Source: Mycobacterium sp. ACS4331
Lineage (GTDB): Bacteria; Actinomycetota; Actinomycetes; Mycobacteriales; Mycobacteriaceae
Direction: 5' to 3'
DNA: 64,000 bases
Assembly (NCBI RefSeq): GCF_001667265.1
Contig: NZ_LZHW01000006.1
Location: 1-64,000, forward strand
In this document: positions 10,037 to 19,042 of the stretch, in pieces
Layout: every line of letters starts with the position of its first letter
How positions within the stretch are numbered: position 1 is the first letter of the stretch
Notes under the pieces: model-generated
Databases searched by the model: none
Told to the model about the DNA's origin: nothing
The model's input: the letters and a program-made list of their open reading frames with translations, nothing else
Translations under genes and position numbers: made by a program

Positions 10037-11401
10037 TCACCCGGCCAGGTCCAGCACCTCGTCGAAACCCGCGACCAGGCATTCGTGGAAGACGTCGAAA
10101 TCCGGTATCGCGCCGGTGTCGACGTCGATGCCCAGCGAGCATGTGTCGACGTAGCTGAGCAGCGTGACGTTGACGGCCGCGCCGACGGTCGGGCCGAACG
10201 CGTACTGCATCACCAGCTTCGCGCCCCCGAGGAACACCGGCACCGGAATGCCGGGGACGTCGCTGGCCAGGAAGTCGACGTTGCGCAGTATGGAGCCGAT
10301 GTACCAGCGCGGCATCAGGTTCAGCGCGCTCGCGATCCACTCGGTGTAGGGCAGCGACCGCTCCCGGCGCACCTTGGCGGTCTGCCGGTGAATCGCAGCG
10401 ATGCGCTCGGCCGGGTCGGCGACACCGACCGGAACATCGAAGCGCATCAACGTGATCCGGTTGCCGCCCATCGCGTCGCCCTCGGCACGCAGGCTGATCG
10501 GCATGGTCAAGTGCAGATCACCCACCGCGACGCCGTGCTTGTCGTGGTAAATCCGCAGCCCCCCGGCCAACCCGGCGACGAACGCGTCGTTGAGGGCACC
10601 GCCGCTGCGGTGCGCCGCCTCCCGCAGCGCACCCAGGGGCACCTGATGCACGCCGAGGCGGCGGGTCAGCGAACGCTGCGTCATCAGCGGGGACCCGGTG
10701 CGGGTCACCGGGCGCACGGTGCGGTAGACCGACGCTGCGGTCGCCAGCGCGGATCCGACGGCAGCCCGCGGTCGGCGGACGCTGCGGTACAGCAGTCCCG
10801 GGGTCGCCGCCAGTGCTCCCGCCATCGTTGCCGCGGTGAGCTTCACGTCGTGACCGAGCACGCTGCGGTACTCACCCCACCACGGGGTCGCGGGCACCAC
10901 CTTCGCGGGCAGCAGCGGTTCGGTGTCCGTGGACTCCGCGGAGGTGTCGAACATGATCATCCCGATCTGCACGCCCCCGACACCGTCAGTGAGGGCGTGG
11001 TGGAATTTGCACAGCACCGCCGCCCGGCCGTCGTCGAGACCGTCGATCAGCGTGACCTTCCACAGCGGGCGGGCCCGGTCGAAGTCCTCCATCGCGGCGA
11101 CCCTCGCCAGTTCCAGCACCCCGTCGAGGGTGCCGGGCGCGGGCGCCGCCACATGCCGGATGTGGAAGTCGAGGTCGAAGTCCGGGGCGTCCTCCCACCG
11201 CAGGGACCCCGGCAGCGCCGACTCGACGACCCGCTGCCGGAACATCGGCAGCCTGCGACTGATCAGATCCATGCGGGCGCGGACGTGGTCCCAGTTCGGC
11301 GACTTCTCCAGCAGCAGAACGGTGACCACCGTCGACCGCAGGCGTGGATCGCTCTCCATCGCCCAGGTGAACGCATCGCTGCTGCGCATGAATTCGCTCA
11401 T
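10037..11401 (-). CDS. Wax ester synthase/diacylglycerol acyltransferase (WS/DGAT)
   Basis: The 454-residue product has the WS/DGAT catalytic motif HHALTDG at 134-140, the second His being the general base, plus the N-terminal FMRSSDAFTWAMES and the C-terminal NVTLLSYVDTCSLGIDVD segments of the family. Length is typical. It uses acyl-CoA to make triacylglycerol or wax esters, the mycobacterial storage lipids. ATG 11401 overlaps the stop of the hydrogenase maturation protease gene, so it is translated as the last gene of the hydrogenase operon. In mycobacteria one such enzyme (Tgs1) is under DosR control, which fits the DosR box at the head of this operon. Confidence 0.92.
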   Translation of the reverse strand: MSEFMRSSDAFTWAMESDPRLRSTVVTVLLLEKSPNWDHVRARMDLISRRLPMFRQRVVESALPGSLRWEDAPDFDLDFHIRHVAAPAPGTLDGVLELARVAAMEDFDRARPLWKVTLIDGLDDGRAAVLCKFHHALTDGVGGVQIGMIMFDTSAESTDTEPLLPAKVVPATPWWGEYRSVLGHDVKLTAATMAGALAATPGLLYRSVRRPRAAVGSALATAASVYRTVRPVTRTGSPLMTQRSLTRRLGVHQVPLGALREAAHRSGGALNDAFVAGLAGGLRIYHDKHGVAVGDLHLTMPISLRAEGDAMGGNRITLMRFDVPVGVADPAERIAAIHRQTAKVRRERSLPYTEWIASALNLMPRWYIGSILRNVDFLASDVPGIPVPVFLGGAKLVMQYAFGPTVGAAVNVTLLSYVDTCSLGIDVDTGAIPDFDVFHECLVAGFDEVLDLAG

Positions 11402-11925
11402 GGTGCCCTCCCGGGCTCGAATCTACGGTCAGAGTCCCCCCGAGAACAGGGGCCAAAGTGCTCTTTTGGCCCGAATGTGGCCCTAGTCTCGGCGATGATC
11501 GCCGCCGCCACCACCGGCACCGCCGCCGCCACCTCCGGGGTCAGTCCGACTCCGTGCCCGCAATCCGCGACGTCCACGGTGTAGAGCACCACTCGGGAGG
11601 GGTTGCGGCGCAGCACCTCTCCCAGTCGCAGGGCGGCGGCGACGCCGACGCCGTGGGAACTGGTCGTATGTGTGGTCGCGACGGCGTCGGGGGTCACGCG
11701 CCGAACCCGGCCGGGTGTCCCGGCTGGGCTCATGGTCGCATCGACGATCACGGCCAAATCGGCCCCCACCCACAGGTCCAGAAGCTCGGAGGGATCCCGC
11801 ACACCCGCGAACACGCGGACCTGTGGTGGTGCGGTCCGGGCGATGTCGTCGGCGATGAGGAGGCCGACGCCGTCGTCGCGGCGATGGGCGTTGCCCAGGC
11901 TGATCACCACCGCGCGCGGTGTCAT
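11398..11925 (-). CDS. [NiFe]-hydrogenase maturation protease (HyaD/HycI family)
   Basis: ATG 11925 overlaps the stop of the large-subunit gene; 175 residues. The N-terminus ISLGNAHRRDDGVGLLIADDI corresponds to the GNxxxxDDGxG block of this peptidase family, and VIVDA and SHGVGV follow at the expected spacing. The enzyme removes the C-terminal peptide of the large subunit after nickel insertion, cutting just after the final DPCxxCxxH motif. The partner large subunit has nine residues beyond that His. The C-terminus is charged and looks extended (GPKEHFGPCSRGDSDRR). Confidence 0.9.
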   Translation of the reverse strand: MTPRAVVISLGNAHRRDDGVGLLIADDIARTAPPQVRVFAGVRDPSELLDLWVGADLAVIVDATMSPAGTPGRVRRVTPDAVATTHTTSSHGVGVAAALRLGEVLRRNPSRVVLYTVDVADCGHGVGLTPEVAAAVPVVAAAIIAETRATFGPKEHFGPCSRGDSDRRFEPGRAP

Positions 11926-13214
11926 CGGCGGTCGACCGTCAGGGTCAGGAAGTGCGCGGCACAGGAGATGCACGGGTCATGGTTGCGAATGCCGCGCTCG
12001 CACAACGCCGTCAGCGCCGCATCGTCGAGGTCGGCGTTGCCATCGATCAGCCGCCGCAGGTCATCCTCGATGGCGCCCTGGTTCTGGGCGGTCGGCGGGA
12101 TGATCTGCGCGGTGCGGATCAGCCCGTCGTCGCCGATCTCGTAGCGGTGATACAGCAGCCCCCGGGGTGCTTCGCTGACACCGTGCCCCACCCCGGCCCG
12201 CGCCGGCACGTCCTGGAACGGCCGCGGCGGCCGCTGGTAGTCGTCGATGATCCGGATCGCCTCTTCGACCGCGTACACCACCTCGACCGCCCGAACGACG
12301 ATGCTGCGAAACGGGTTTCGACACTCCGCGCCAAGCCCGGCCTCGGCGGCGACCTGGCGGACCAGCGGAGACAGCAGCGCCGAGTTCAGCGAGTAGCGGG
12401 CCAGCGGTCCGGTCAGGTGACGACCGCCGTCGAGAGTGGACTGCAGCGCGGTCGAATGCGCCACCTGCTCCTCAACCACGTGATCGGTGAAATCGGCCAC
12501 CGCGAAGGGGGTTCCGGCGCTACGCGCGATGACGCCCTGTTCGATCGCGTACCGGTCCGGCCGGCTCAGCGCCAGAAACTCGTGGTCGACCTCCAGGTCG
12601 GGAAAGTCGAATCCCGACACCCACTGCGCCGTGGCCAGTGCGTCGTCGAGGGCGCGCCGCAGCAGTTCGCGCAGCGGCCGCAGGTCGGCCCGCTCGGGCA
12701 CGGCGTAGAACCCGCCGAGCCGGACGTTGACCGGGTGGATCGCACGCCCGCCGAGGTGTTCCATGAGCTGGTTGCCGACCTTCTTCAGCGCCAGACCGCG
12801 TTCGACGGCCTCGGGGTGTTCGCGGGCCAGGCTGATCACGTCGGGATGGCCGAGGAAGTCCGGGGCGTGCAGCAGGCAGATGTGCAGCACGTGGCTGTGG
12901 ATCCACTCCCCGCAGTAGAGCAGCCGGCGCAGCTCCTGCAACCGCGGGTCCAGGGTGATCCCACAGGCGTCTTCGAGCGCGTTGCAGGCACTGACCTGGT
13001 AGGCGACCGGGCAGATGCCACAGATCCTGGCGGTGATGTCAGGTGGTTCGGTGTGGGCTCGGCCCCGCAGGAACGCCTCGAAGAACCGGGGTGGCTCGTA
13101 GATGTTGAGCTCCACTCGTTCGACGGCCGCGCCGTTGAATCGGATGTGCAGGGCGCCCTCGCCTTCGACGCGGGTGAGCGCGCCGACGGTCAATGTGCGG
13201 TCTCCACTTGTCAT
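11922..13214 (-). CDS. hyhL: Group 3b [NiFe]-hydrogenase large (alpha) subunit
   Basis: ATG 13214 overlaps the stop of the small-subunit gene; 430 residues, short as expected for group 3 enzymes. Both nickel-binding cysteine pairs are present: RICGIC with C65 and C68, and DPCISC with C415 and C418, followed by His421 and a nine-residue tail for processing. It catalyses H2 oxidation and proton reduction at the NiFe(CN)2CO site in the cytoplasm. The gene order beta, gamma, small, large is that of the sulfhydrogenases. No hypABCDEF genes are in the window, so cofactor assembly must be encoded elsewhere. Confidence 0.93.
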   Translation of the reverse strand: MTSGDRTLTVGALTRVEGEGALHIRFNGAAVERVELNIYEPPRFFEAFLRGRAHTEPPDITARICGICPVAYQVSACNALEDACGITLDPRLQELRRLLYCGEWIHSHVLHICLLHAPDFLGHPDVISLAREHPEAVERGLALKKVGNQLMEHLGGRAIHPVNVRLGGFYAVPERADLRPLRELLRRALDDALATAQWVSGFDFPDLEVDHEFLALSRPDRYAIEQGVIARSAGTPFAVADFTDHVVEEQVAHSTALQSTLDGGRHLTGPLARYSLNSALLSPLVRQVAAEAGLGAECRNPFRSIVVRAVEVVYAVEEAIRIIDDYQRPPRPFQDVPARAGVGHGVSEAPRGLLYHRYEIGDDGLIRTAQIIPPTAQNQGAIEDDLRRLIDGNADLDDAALTALCERGIRNHDPCISCAAHFLTLTVDRR

Positions 13215-13969
13215 TCGGCTGACCGTTCGGCGGTGAACTGGGTGACGTTGAAGGTCGAGAAGCTGCGGTCGACGTCGGCCTCGGACATGCCGTCGCGGCG
13301 CAGCAGCGGAATGAAGGCCGGCATGTTGGGAGTGGCGGTGGGACCGAAGCATCCGTAGCAGCCGCGGTGCACCGACGGACACAGCGCGCCGCAGCCGGCG
13401 TGGGTCACCGGGCCCAGGCACGGAATCCCCTCCGCCACCGTCACACACGTCACGCCGCGCCGTTTGCATTCGGTGCACACCGTCGCGGCCGGCAGCCGCG
13501 GTTTGCGTCCGATCAGGAGCGCGGAGAGGGTGTCGAGCAGTTGGTGGCGATCGATCGGGCAGCCGCGCAGTTCGTAGTCGACGGTGACGTGGGCGGACGC
13601 CGGTGTGGAGGTGGCCAGGGTGTCGATGTAGTCCGGTCGGGCGTAGACGATGGACGCGAACTCGGCCACGTCAGCGAAGTTCCGCAGCGCCTGGATGCCG
13701 CCCGCGGTCGCGCAGGCGCCGATGGCCACGAGGGTCTTTGACTGGTCCCGGATTTCGTGGATGCGGCGTTCGTCGGCGGCGGTGGTGACCGAACCCTCCA
13801 CCAGCGACACGTCGTACGGGCCGCCGACCATCGCGCTCGAGGCTTCGGCGAACGTCGCGATGTCGACCTGCCCGGCCAGGGTCAGCAGTTCGTCCTCGCA
13901 GTCCAGCAGGGTCAGCTGACAGCCGTCGCACGAGGCGAACTTCCACACGGCCACGGTCGGGTTCGCCAT
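13211..13969 (-). CDS. hyhS: Group 3b [NiFe]-hydrogenase small (delta) subunit
   Basis: 252 residues starting ATG 13969 directly after the gamma-subunit stop. The N-terminal [13 protein letters not shown] supplies the first two cysteines of the proximal [4Fe-4S] cluster; [10 protein letters not shown] and the ELRGCPID block supply the rest. The C-terminal half has further cysteines ([27 protein letters not shown]) for additional clusters. It passes electrons from the NiFe site towards the beta and gamma subunits. No Tat signal is present, which agrees with a cytoplasmic group 3 enzyme. Stop overlaps the large-subunit start by four bases. Confidence 0.93.
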   Translation of the reverse strand: MANPTVAVWKFASCDGCQLTLLDCEDELLTLAGQVDIATFAEASSAMVGGPYDVSLVEGSVTTAADERRIHEIRDQSKTLVAIGACATAGGIQALRNFADVAEFASIVYARPDYIDTLATSTPASAHVTVDYELRGCPIDRHQLLDTLSALLIGRKPRLPAATVCTECKRRGVTCVTVAEGIPCLGPVTHAGCGALCPSVHRGCYGCFGPTATPNMPAFIPLLRRDGMSEADVDRSFSTFNVTQFTAERSAE

Positions 13970-14830
13970 CTACAGCTCCCTCACCCTCAGCAGCGGTCCC
14001 GCGGCGTCCCAGCCCACCACCGGGCCGTCGCGGCACAGCAGCAGCGGGCCCAGTTGACAGTGCCCGCACCAGCCCACGCCGCACTGCATGTTGCGTTCCA
14101 GCGAGACCCGGATGGCGTTGGGCGCCAGCCCCTTTTCCAGCAGCACCTGGGCGCTGCTGCGCATCATGGCCTCCGGGCCACACACGAAGGCCGTGGTGTG
14201 CCGCGGGTCGAGGGTCAATCGCCGCAGCGGCTGGGTCACCAGCCCGGTCTCCCCCGTCCATCCCTGCACGGGCACATCGATCGTCATGTCGACCTCGATC
14301 AGGCCTGCGTGCGCCCATGCGTCGAGTTCAGTGATGAACAGGAAGTCGTTGCGCGCGCGGGCGCCGACGATCAGCACCACGCGGCCGTACCCCTCCCGGT
14401 CGGCCAGCACGTCGAGCACCACCGGTCGCAGCGGTGCCAGGCCGACTCCGCCGGCGACGATGACGACGTCACCCCCACAGGCGCGGTGCAGGTTCCATCC
14501 GGTTCCGAAAGGCCCTCGGACACCGATGATGTCGCCCGGGCTGGCGGCGTACAGCGCGTGGCTGACGGCCCCGACATCGCGGATGGTGTGGGTGATGGTG
14601 CCGTCGGGCTTCGACAGGTGGCCGCTGACCGAGATCGCGACCTCGCCGACGCCGAAGGCGTAGAGCATCATGAACTGCCCCGGTTGCGGGGTCGCGATCC
14701 GTTGCCGCACCGGCGTGAGTTCCAGCGTCGCGGTGTCGCGGTTCTCCTGCACCCGGGAGCTGACCCGGTGCGGGACCGGGTCCATCGCCGAAACAGGTGC
14801 TGCCACAGACGTTGTCACGGTGTCAGTCAT
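13970..14830 (-). CDS. hyhG: Hydrogenase gamma subunit, FAD/NAD(P)-binding reductase
   Basis: 286 residues of the ferredoxin-NADP reductase type. The FAD domain is N-terminal ([21 protein letters not shown]), the nucleotide-binding domain follows ([26 protein letters not shown]), and a C-terminal [2Fe-2S] loop has four cysteines ([12 protein letters not shown] then LLC). This is the layout of sulfhydrogenase gamma and dihydroorotate dehydrogenase electron-transfer subunits. It couples the hydrogenase to NAD(P)H. The start overlaps the end of the beta-subunit gene by eight bases and its stop abuts the small-subunit start. Confidence 0.92.
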   Translation of the reverse strand: MTDTVTTSVAAPVSAMDPVPHRVSSRVQENRDTATLELTPVRQRIATPQPGQFMMLYAFGVGEVAISVSGHLSKPDGTITHTIRDVGAVSHALYAASPGDIIGVRGPFGTGWNLHRACGGDVVIVAGGVGLAPLRPVVLDVLADREGYGRVVLIVGARARNDFLFITELDAWAHAGLIEVDMTIDVPVQGWTGETGLVTQPLRRLTLDPRHTTAFVCGPEAMMRSSAQVLLEKGLAPNAIRVSLERNMQCGVGWCGHCQLGPLLLCRDGPVVGWDAAGPLLRVREL

Positions 14831-16001
14831 GGTCGTCCGGAGTCTGGGCGGCCGGGGACAGGTCGGCCAGGGTGGCGAAAGTGGCCATCTCCTCGGTGAT
14901 GTCGATGCCGGTGGGACACCATGCGATGCAGCGGCCGCAGCCGACGCAGCCGGAGGTGCCGAACTGGTCGTGCCAGGTGCCGAGTTTGTGGGTCAGCCAC
15001 TGGCGGTAGCGTGCCGCACCGGTCTGCCGCACCGGTCCCTCGTGCAGCAGCGAGAAGTCGAGTTCGAAGCAGGACGCCCAGTTCAACCATCGTTCGGCGT
15101 GCTGTCCGGTCAGGTCGGAGACGTCCTCGGTGCTGGTGCAGAAGCAGGTCGGGCAGACCATGGTGCAGTTCCCACATGTCAGGCAGCGGCTGGCGACCTC
15201 CTCCCAGTGCGGCGATTCGCGGGACTGCACCAGCAGGTTGCGCAGGTCCCGGTCCGGCATCTGCCGTCCCATCTTCTGCGCGGCGGCGGCGACTTCGGCT
15301 CGGGCACCGTCGATCTCGTCTTGGCGCGCGGTGCGGTGCGAGACCGCGGCGAGCACATCGGCGCCCGCCGGGCTGCCGACGTCGACCAGGTAGTGGCAGT
15401 CGGCGCCGTCGATGCGTTCGGTGAGCGCCAGGTCGTAGCCCGGGCCGACGTCGGGGCCGGTGCCCATGGAGGCGCAGAAGCACAGGCCGCCGGGTTCGGT
15501 GCAGTTGACGGCGACCACGAAGAGCCGCCGGTGCCGGTTCTGGAACCCGGTGTCGGGGTGTGCGGCGCGGCCCAGCACCCGGTCCAGGGTCGCGATCGCG
15601 GCGAGGTCGCAGCCCCGCACGCCGAGGAAGGCGTAGGCCGGTTCGAGTGGCTCGCCGTCCACGGTGTCGGCACCGGCCGCGGTGCCGTCTGTTCCGCCGC
15701 CTGGGGTGCCTGACCAGATGCGCTGCCGGGGTGGGTGCAGGAACTGTTTCCAGGACTGCGGACCGGCCGAGTGGCCGAAGCAGGCGTCGTCGTCGCGTCG
15801 GCGCAGCCGGTAGTGCCCGGGTGCGGTGTCGACGCCCCAGCCGTAGGGCAGGTCGTCGGCGGAGTCCAGTTCGGCCAGCACGATCGCGTTGTCGCGGCGA
15901 ACCGGTCCCACCACGCGGTAGCCGCGGTCGTGCAGTGCGGCCACCAGCCCGCGCAGACCCGCTCGGTCGAGCACAGCCTGGTCGCCCAACGTTTGACTCA
16001 T
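14823..16001 (-). CDS. hyhB: Hydrogenase beta subunit, 4Fe-4S ferredoxin-type
   Basis: I prefer ATG 16001 (392 residues); a GTG at 16034 is in frame but has no better ribosome site. The C-terminal third has two ferredoxin-type clusters, [16 protein letters not shown] near residues 270-285 and [16 protein letters not shown] near 360-375, plus cysteines in the middle ([22 protein letters not shown]). This matches the sulfhydrogenase beta subunit/anaerobic sulfite reductase A family. It is the first gene of the operon. A DosR-type palindrome lies about 85 bp upstream of the ATG. Confidence 0.9.
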   Translation of the reverse strand: MSQTLGDQAVLDRAGLRGLVAALHDRGYRVVGPVRRDNAIVLAELDSADDLPYGWGVDTAPGHYRLRRRDDDACFGHSAGPQSWKQFLHPPRQRIWSGTPGGGTDGTAAGADTVDGEPLEPAYAFLGVRGCDLAAIATLDRVLGRAAHPDTGFQNRHRRLFVVAVNCTEPGGLCFCASMGTGPDVGPGYDLALTERIDGADCHYLVDVGSPAGADVLAAVSHRTARQDEIDGARAEVAAAAQKMGRQMPDRDLRNLLVQSRESPHWEEVASRCLTCGNCTMVCPTCFCTSTEDVSDLTGQHAERWLNWASCFELDFSLLHEGPVRQTGAARYRQWLTHKLGTWHDQFGTSGCVGCGRCIAWCPTGIDITEEMATFATLADLSPAAQTPDDHD

Positions 16002-16083
16002 CGTTCGATGGTCGAACCCGCAGGTCGCGGGCACAAGGGTATTTAGTCAGCAGCGCAAACCGGCTGGAGTCCGGTGCCCAAGA

Positions 16084-16101
16084 TGGGGACTTTCGTCCCT
16101 A
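16084..16101. promoter_or_regulatory. DosR (DevR) box between the hydrogenase operon and a divergent gene
   Basis: TGGGGACTTTCGTCCCTA contains the palindrome GGGACttTcGTCCC and fits the DosR consensus (TTSGGGACTWWAGTCCCSAA) in the two half-sites. DosR responds to hypoxia, NO and CO through the DosS/DosT kinases. The box lies about 83 bp from the minus-strand hyhB start and 67 bp from the plus-strand start at 16168, a usual distance for either. In M. smegmatis a group 3 hydrogenase is known to belong to the DosR regulon, which supports this reading. Confidence 0.85.
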
Positions 16102-16167
16102 GTGGCGTTTCCGGGCTCGGGAAAACATGTGGAGGTATTTCAGACACCGGACTGGGGAGGACGGTAA

Positions 16168-16590
16168 ATGGTGGCAGCGCGGGGTGCCGACGACACGGTG
16201 CGCGAACTGGATGTGATCGCCGAGGGGTTCCTCGGCTCGGAGTTCGCCGAACCCAACTACGCCAGTTGGCCGATCGAGCGTCGCCTCGACGCGTATCTGC
16301 GCCACATTCGTCGTCTCACCAGCGTCGATCACCACAACGGGTCGGTCTGTGAGGCACTGCTCGAACGCGTGATGACCCATATCGGGCGAGCCCGCCGAGC
16401 AGGGCCCAGAGCCGCCGGCAGCGGACTTGGGGGGGCCCGCGGCCGGCGGCACCCGACTACTGGGCGTTGGCGTTCGCGGCCGGTTGCGGCAGGGGGTAGG
16501 ACAGGTCGATGTCGTGTTCGTCGTAGGCGCGCAGGATCGCCGCGCGCAGCCGCCGCTGCACCGACCACTGGGCGTTCGGCCGGGTCTTGA
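16168..16590 (+). CDS. Hypothetical protein, divergent from the hydrogenase operon
   Basis: ATG 16168 has an excellent GGGGAGGA site eight bases upstream, so translation is likely. The first 80 residues are a normal-looking acidic/amphipathic sequence (ELDVIAEGFLGSEFAEPNYA, RRLDAYLRHIRRL, VCEALLERVMTHI). After that the sequence becomes Arg/Gly-rich and runs 134 bp into the 3' end of the convergent MscS gene, passing through a hairpin and a run of seven G. Either the C-terminus is poorly constrained or a frameshift in the G run has extended the frame. I do not recognise the family. Its position beside the DosR box suggests hypoxia control (inference). Confidence 0.55.
   Translation: MVAARGADDTVRELDVIAEGFLGSEFAEPNYASWPIERRLDAYLRHIRRLTSVDHHNGSVCEALLERVMTHIGRARRAGPRAAGSGLGGARGRRHPTTGRWRSRPVAAGGRTGRCRVRRRRAGSPRAAAAAPTTGRSAGS
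16411..16450. terminator. GC-rich hairpin between convergent genes
   Basis: GCCGCCGGC (16411-16419) pairs exactly with GCCGGCGGC (16442-16450) around a 22-nt loop containing seven G. It sits at the meeting point of the 16168 gene and the MscS gene and may stop transcription in both directions; no T-tract follows, as is usual in mycobacteria. Confidence 0.4.
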
Positions 16591-17404
16591 CGGTCATCCG
16601 CAGCGTGACCAGGCCCGGCGACAACTCCTGGACGCCGAGCATTTCGGGTTCATCGATCACCTTGGCGGCCAGCGCGGGATCCTTGACCGCGTCCTGGGCG
16701 GCCTCCAGCGCCACTGACTCCGCCAGGCTCAGGTCCGCCGACATCGCGACCGGCAGCTCCAACCGGGCGACCGCGAAGTCCTGGCTCATGTTTCCGACTC
16801 GGGCGATCTCGCCGTTGCGGACGTACCAGAGGGTGCCGTCGACGTCACGCACGGTGGTGACCCGCAGTCCGACACTCTCGACCTCTCCGGAGGCGTCGCC
16901 GAGGTCGACGATGTCGCCGACGCCGTACTGGTCCTCCAGCAGCATGAACACGCCCGTGACGAAGTCGCGGACCAGGTTCTGCGCACCGAAACCGATGGCC
17001 AGACCGACCACCCCGGCCGAGGCGATGAACGGCGCGATGTCGACCCCCATCACGTTGAGCACCGTGAGCACAAACCACACCAGCAGCACGATCGACACCA
17101 CGGACTTCAGCACCGAGCCGATGGTCTGGGCGCGCTGCTGACGCCGCGCCGCGGCGCGGGCGGCGCTCGCCGGCGAGGGCACCCGCTCACGCAGGGTGCG
17201 CAGCAGCGCCGGTCTCTTCTCCACGGTCTGCGCGTCGTCGTCGGCGGCGCGTGCGCGTCTGGTGGTGGCCCGGTCGATCATCCGGTGCAGCACGTAGCGC
17301 GCCACCAGCACGACCAGCAGGTACGCCGTGACTCTGATGGGGACCTCGATCAGCCAGTGCCGACTTGTGTCGGTCCATTCGAAGGCCAGGGTGTAAACAT
17401 CCAT
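16457..17404 (-). CDS. MscS-family small-conductance mechanosensitive channel
   Basis: 315 residues. There is an N-terminal membrane helix (residues 20-42), a basic linker, two further helices (about 98-120 and 125-150), then the MscS core: GVVGLAIGFGAQNLVRDFVTGVF is the pore-lining TM3 and QYGVGDIVDLGDASGEVESVGLRVT is the start of the beta domain. NGEIARVGNMS continues it. The channel opens on membrane tension and releases solutes during hypo-osmotic shock. Stand-alone gene, convergent with the 16168 gene. Confidence 0.92.
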   Translation of the reverse strand: MDVYTLAFEWTDTSRHWLIEVPIRVTAYLLVVLVARYVLHRMIDRATTRRARAADDDAQTVEKRPALLRTLRERVPSPASAARAAARRQQRAQTIGSVLKSVVSIVLLVWFVLTVLNVMGVDIAPFIASAGVVGLAIGFGAQNLVRDFVTGVFMLLEDQYGVGDIVDLGDASGEVESVGLRVTTVRDVDGTLWYVRNGEIARVGNMSQDFAVARLELPVAMSADLSLAESVALEAAQDAVKDPALAAKVIDEPEMLGVQELSPGLVTLRMTVKTRPNAQWSVQRRLRAAILRAYDEHDIDLSYPLPQPAANANAQ

Positions 17405-17478
17405 CAGGGCCGCGTACCCAGGACCAGTGGGGGGCTAATCGGACTACGGTGGATCTCGGAGATTGAGGGGGTGGGTCA

Positions 17479-17844
17479 ATGATCGAGGTGCTGACCGATC
17501 TGCCGGAGGGTGTGAGCGGGATTCGGGTTTCGGGCCGGCTCAGCGGTGACGATCTTCGGGCGTTCGAACCGAAGATGCAGGATCTGCTGGGGACGGGTGA
17601 GATCAGGTTCGTCGAGGTGATCGACGACTACGCGGGCTTCGGCCCGGGCGGGCTGGCAGAGGACATGAAGCTGGGCTTCGGTCTGCTGTTCAAACACCAC
17701 GCGGCGTTCAAGCGGATCGCCGTGGTGACCGACACCGACTGGATCAAGCACACGCTGCACGTGATGGCCTGGATGGTGCCGGGCGAGCTGAAGCTCTTCG
17801 GGCTCTCCGAGCTGGAGCAGGCCGCGGCGTGGGCCGCGGGCTGA
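17479..17844 (+). CDS. SpoIIAA-like (STAS-fold) protein
   Basis: 121 residues starting ATG 17479 behind GGGGGTGG. The sequence VSGRLSGDDLRAFEPKMQDLL, VEVIDDYAGFGPGGLAEDMKL and FKRIAVVTDTDWIKHTLHVMAWMVPGELKLF is typical of the SpoIIAA-like/DUF3478 family, which folds like STAS anti-sigma antagonists but lacks a demonstrated partner. Molecular role unknown; lipid or small-molecule binding is sometimes proposed. It precedes the DUF302 gene in the same direction with 67 bp between, so the two may be co-transcribed. Confidence 0.8.
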   Translation: MIEVLTDLPEGVSGIRVSGRLSGDDLRAFEPKMQDLLGTGEIRFVEVIDDYAGFGPGGLAEDMKLGFGLLFKHHAAFKRIAVVTDTDWIKHTLHVMAWMVPGELKLFGLSELEQAAAWAAG

Positions 17845-17911
17845 GTTCAGTCAACGTTACCCAGGAATAACCTCCACGGGCCGCGCGCTGTGTCCCAGCG
17901 GAGGTGCCGCC

Positions 17912-18400
17912 ATGCCTGAGGTGATCCCGTTCTCTGGGGTGCGACTTCGTTACCCCAGTTCGAAGAACTTCGACGCGCTCCTGGCAGCGCTGCACGCCGC
18001 GGTGGGGTCCGAACCCGCGCCGGTCGGTGAAATCGCCGTTCAGGCCTCTGACTGGGACGTCTTCGAGCGCTCCGTCCAGCGTTACGTCGGACCGTTCGGA
18101 TTCATGGTGTTCACTGCGATCGACCATGGGGCGTGGATCGAGAAGGCCGGCATCGACCGCAAGGTGCTGCGGGTGGTGATCGGCAACCCGCTGATCGCGA
18201 TCACGATGCTGCGCCACGATGTCACGGCCGGCTTGTTCGCTCCCGTGGAACTGCTGCTGACCTCCGAGGCGTCCGGCAGTGCGCTGACGTATGTGGTGCC
18301 GTCGTCGTTGATGGTGGTTGCGGACAACCCGGCGTTGTTGGAGGCGGCGACGGCGTTGGATGAGAAGTTGGCGGCGTTGGCGGTCGCGGTGACGGAGTAG
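17912..18400 (+). CDS. DUF302 family protein
   Basis: 162 residues from ATG 17912 with a GGAGGTG site. The segment VGEIAVQASDWDVFERSVQRYVGPFGFMVFTAIDHGAWIEKAG is followed by VVIGNPLIAITMLRHDVTAGLFAPVELLL and TYVVPSSLM, the core of DUF302, a small domain found alone or fused to redox and metal proteins. Function unknown. No signal peptide. It follows the SpoIIAA-like gene in a probable two-gene unit. Confidence 0.8.
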   Translation: MPEVIPFSGVRLRYPSSKNFDALLAALHAAVGSEPAPVGEIAVQASDWDVFERSVQRYVGPFGFMVFTAIDHGAWIEKAGIDRKVLRVVIGNPLIAITMLRHDVTAGLFAPVELLLTSEASGSALTYVVPSSLMVVADNPALLEAATALDEKLAALAVAVTE

Positions 18401-18602
18401 ACGCTCGTCGGTGGGACCGCCGGGGCGGCAACTCACCTCTCACCGAGGGTGATTCATGTCGAGCGTGTGGCGCTGAGGTGGACACCCTCCGGCTGCGCGG
18501 CGTCATCATCTGTTGACGCCAGGTGTTCGCCCACCCACGTACAGAGCTCGGGCCGCGGTGCTGACGACCGGTCAGCGCGAACGACTATATGGCGCAACCA
18601 CA

Positions 18603-18761
18603 TCAGACCAGCCACGTTCCTACGTCTGAGATCACGATCGCCGTCTCCACATATGACGCGGTGGACATCGTCCGGACGGGATCCTCGGCCACTGCCGCTT
18701 CCAACAACTCGGCGTCGGGCTCGTCGGTCAACATAGCGAAGAGGGCAGGTGTGATGACCAT
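18603..18761 (-). pseudogene. vapC: Truncated VapC toxin remnant
   Basis: The frame begins with ATG overlapping the vapB stop (TGATG), exactly where VapC should start, and reads like a PIN-domain toxin for 43 residues: ALFAMLTDEPDAELLEAAVA, then MSTASYVETAIVI. It then loses similarity and stops after 52 residues, whereas VapC proteins have about 130. The N-terminal catalytic Asp (normally MVIDTSAL) is missing here (MVITPAL). The remaining acidic residues of the PIN active site and the whole C-terminal half are absent from all three frames downstream. The toxin is therefore almost certainly dead. Confidence 0.75.
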
Positions 18762-19015
18762 CAGGACGGCAGCCCCCGGTCGTCGTAAGCCGCGATCTCC
18801 TCCGCCGAGCGGTCGTCCACCAACGGCAACGCTGCACAGCGACGACGGATCGCGGCGAGGTCCTCACGCAGCAGGACGACCTGGGCACGGCCCGCCGTCC
18901 GCGCCAGCCGCTCACGCAGTGCCACCACCACCGCCTCAGTCAGCGTCTCCCCCGTCCGCGCCGCCAGTTCTCGGGCCAGCCGGTCGGCTTCGGGATCCTT
19001 GATACTCAGAGCCAT
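18761..19015 (-). CDS. vapB: VapB-type antitoxin
   Basis: 84 residues, a usual VapB length. The N-terminal half [33 protein letters not shown] is the conserved DNA-binding region of the Rv0623-type VapB family. The C-terminal part ([23 protein letters not shown]) is the segment that normally wraps around VapC. Here VapC is reduced to a stub, so VapB is an orphan antitoxin; it could still repress its own promoter or bind VapC proteins from other loci. A perfect inverted repeat lies just upstream of its start. Confidence 0.88.
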   Translation of the reverse strand: MALSIKDPEADRLARELAARTGETLTEAVVVALRERLARTAGRAQVVLLREDLAAIRRRCAALPLVDDRSAEEIAAYDDRGLPS

Positions 19016-19021
19016 TTCTCG

Positions 19022-19042
19022 ATCATGGATACTTGTCATGAT
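19022..19042. promoter_or_regulatory. Probable VapB operator (inverted repeat)
   Basis: ATCATG at 19022-19027 and CATGAT at 19037-19042 form a perfect inverted repeat separated by nine bases, seven bases upstream of the vapB start. Autoregulatory operators of toxin-antitoxin loci have this form and place. The remaining sequence up to 19232 shows nothing further. Confidence 0.5.

Noticed and set aside
9881..11584. 567-residue frame antisense to the WS/DGAT gene
   Set aside because: Low-complexity His/Arg/Gln-rich product opposite a gene with an intact HHxxxDG motif.
11919..13358. 479-residue frame antisense to the hydrogenase large subunit
   Set aside because: The sense gene has both nickel-binding motifs; the antisense product has no recognisable domain.
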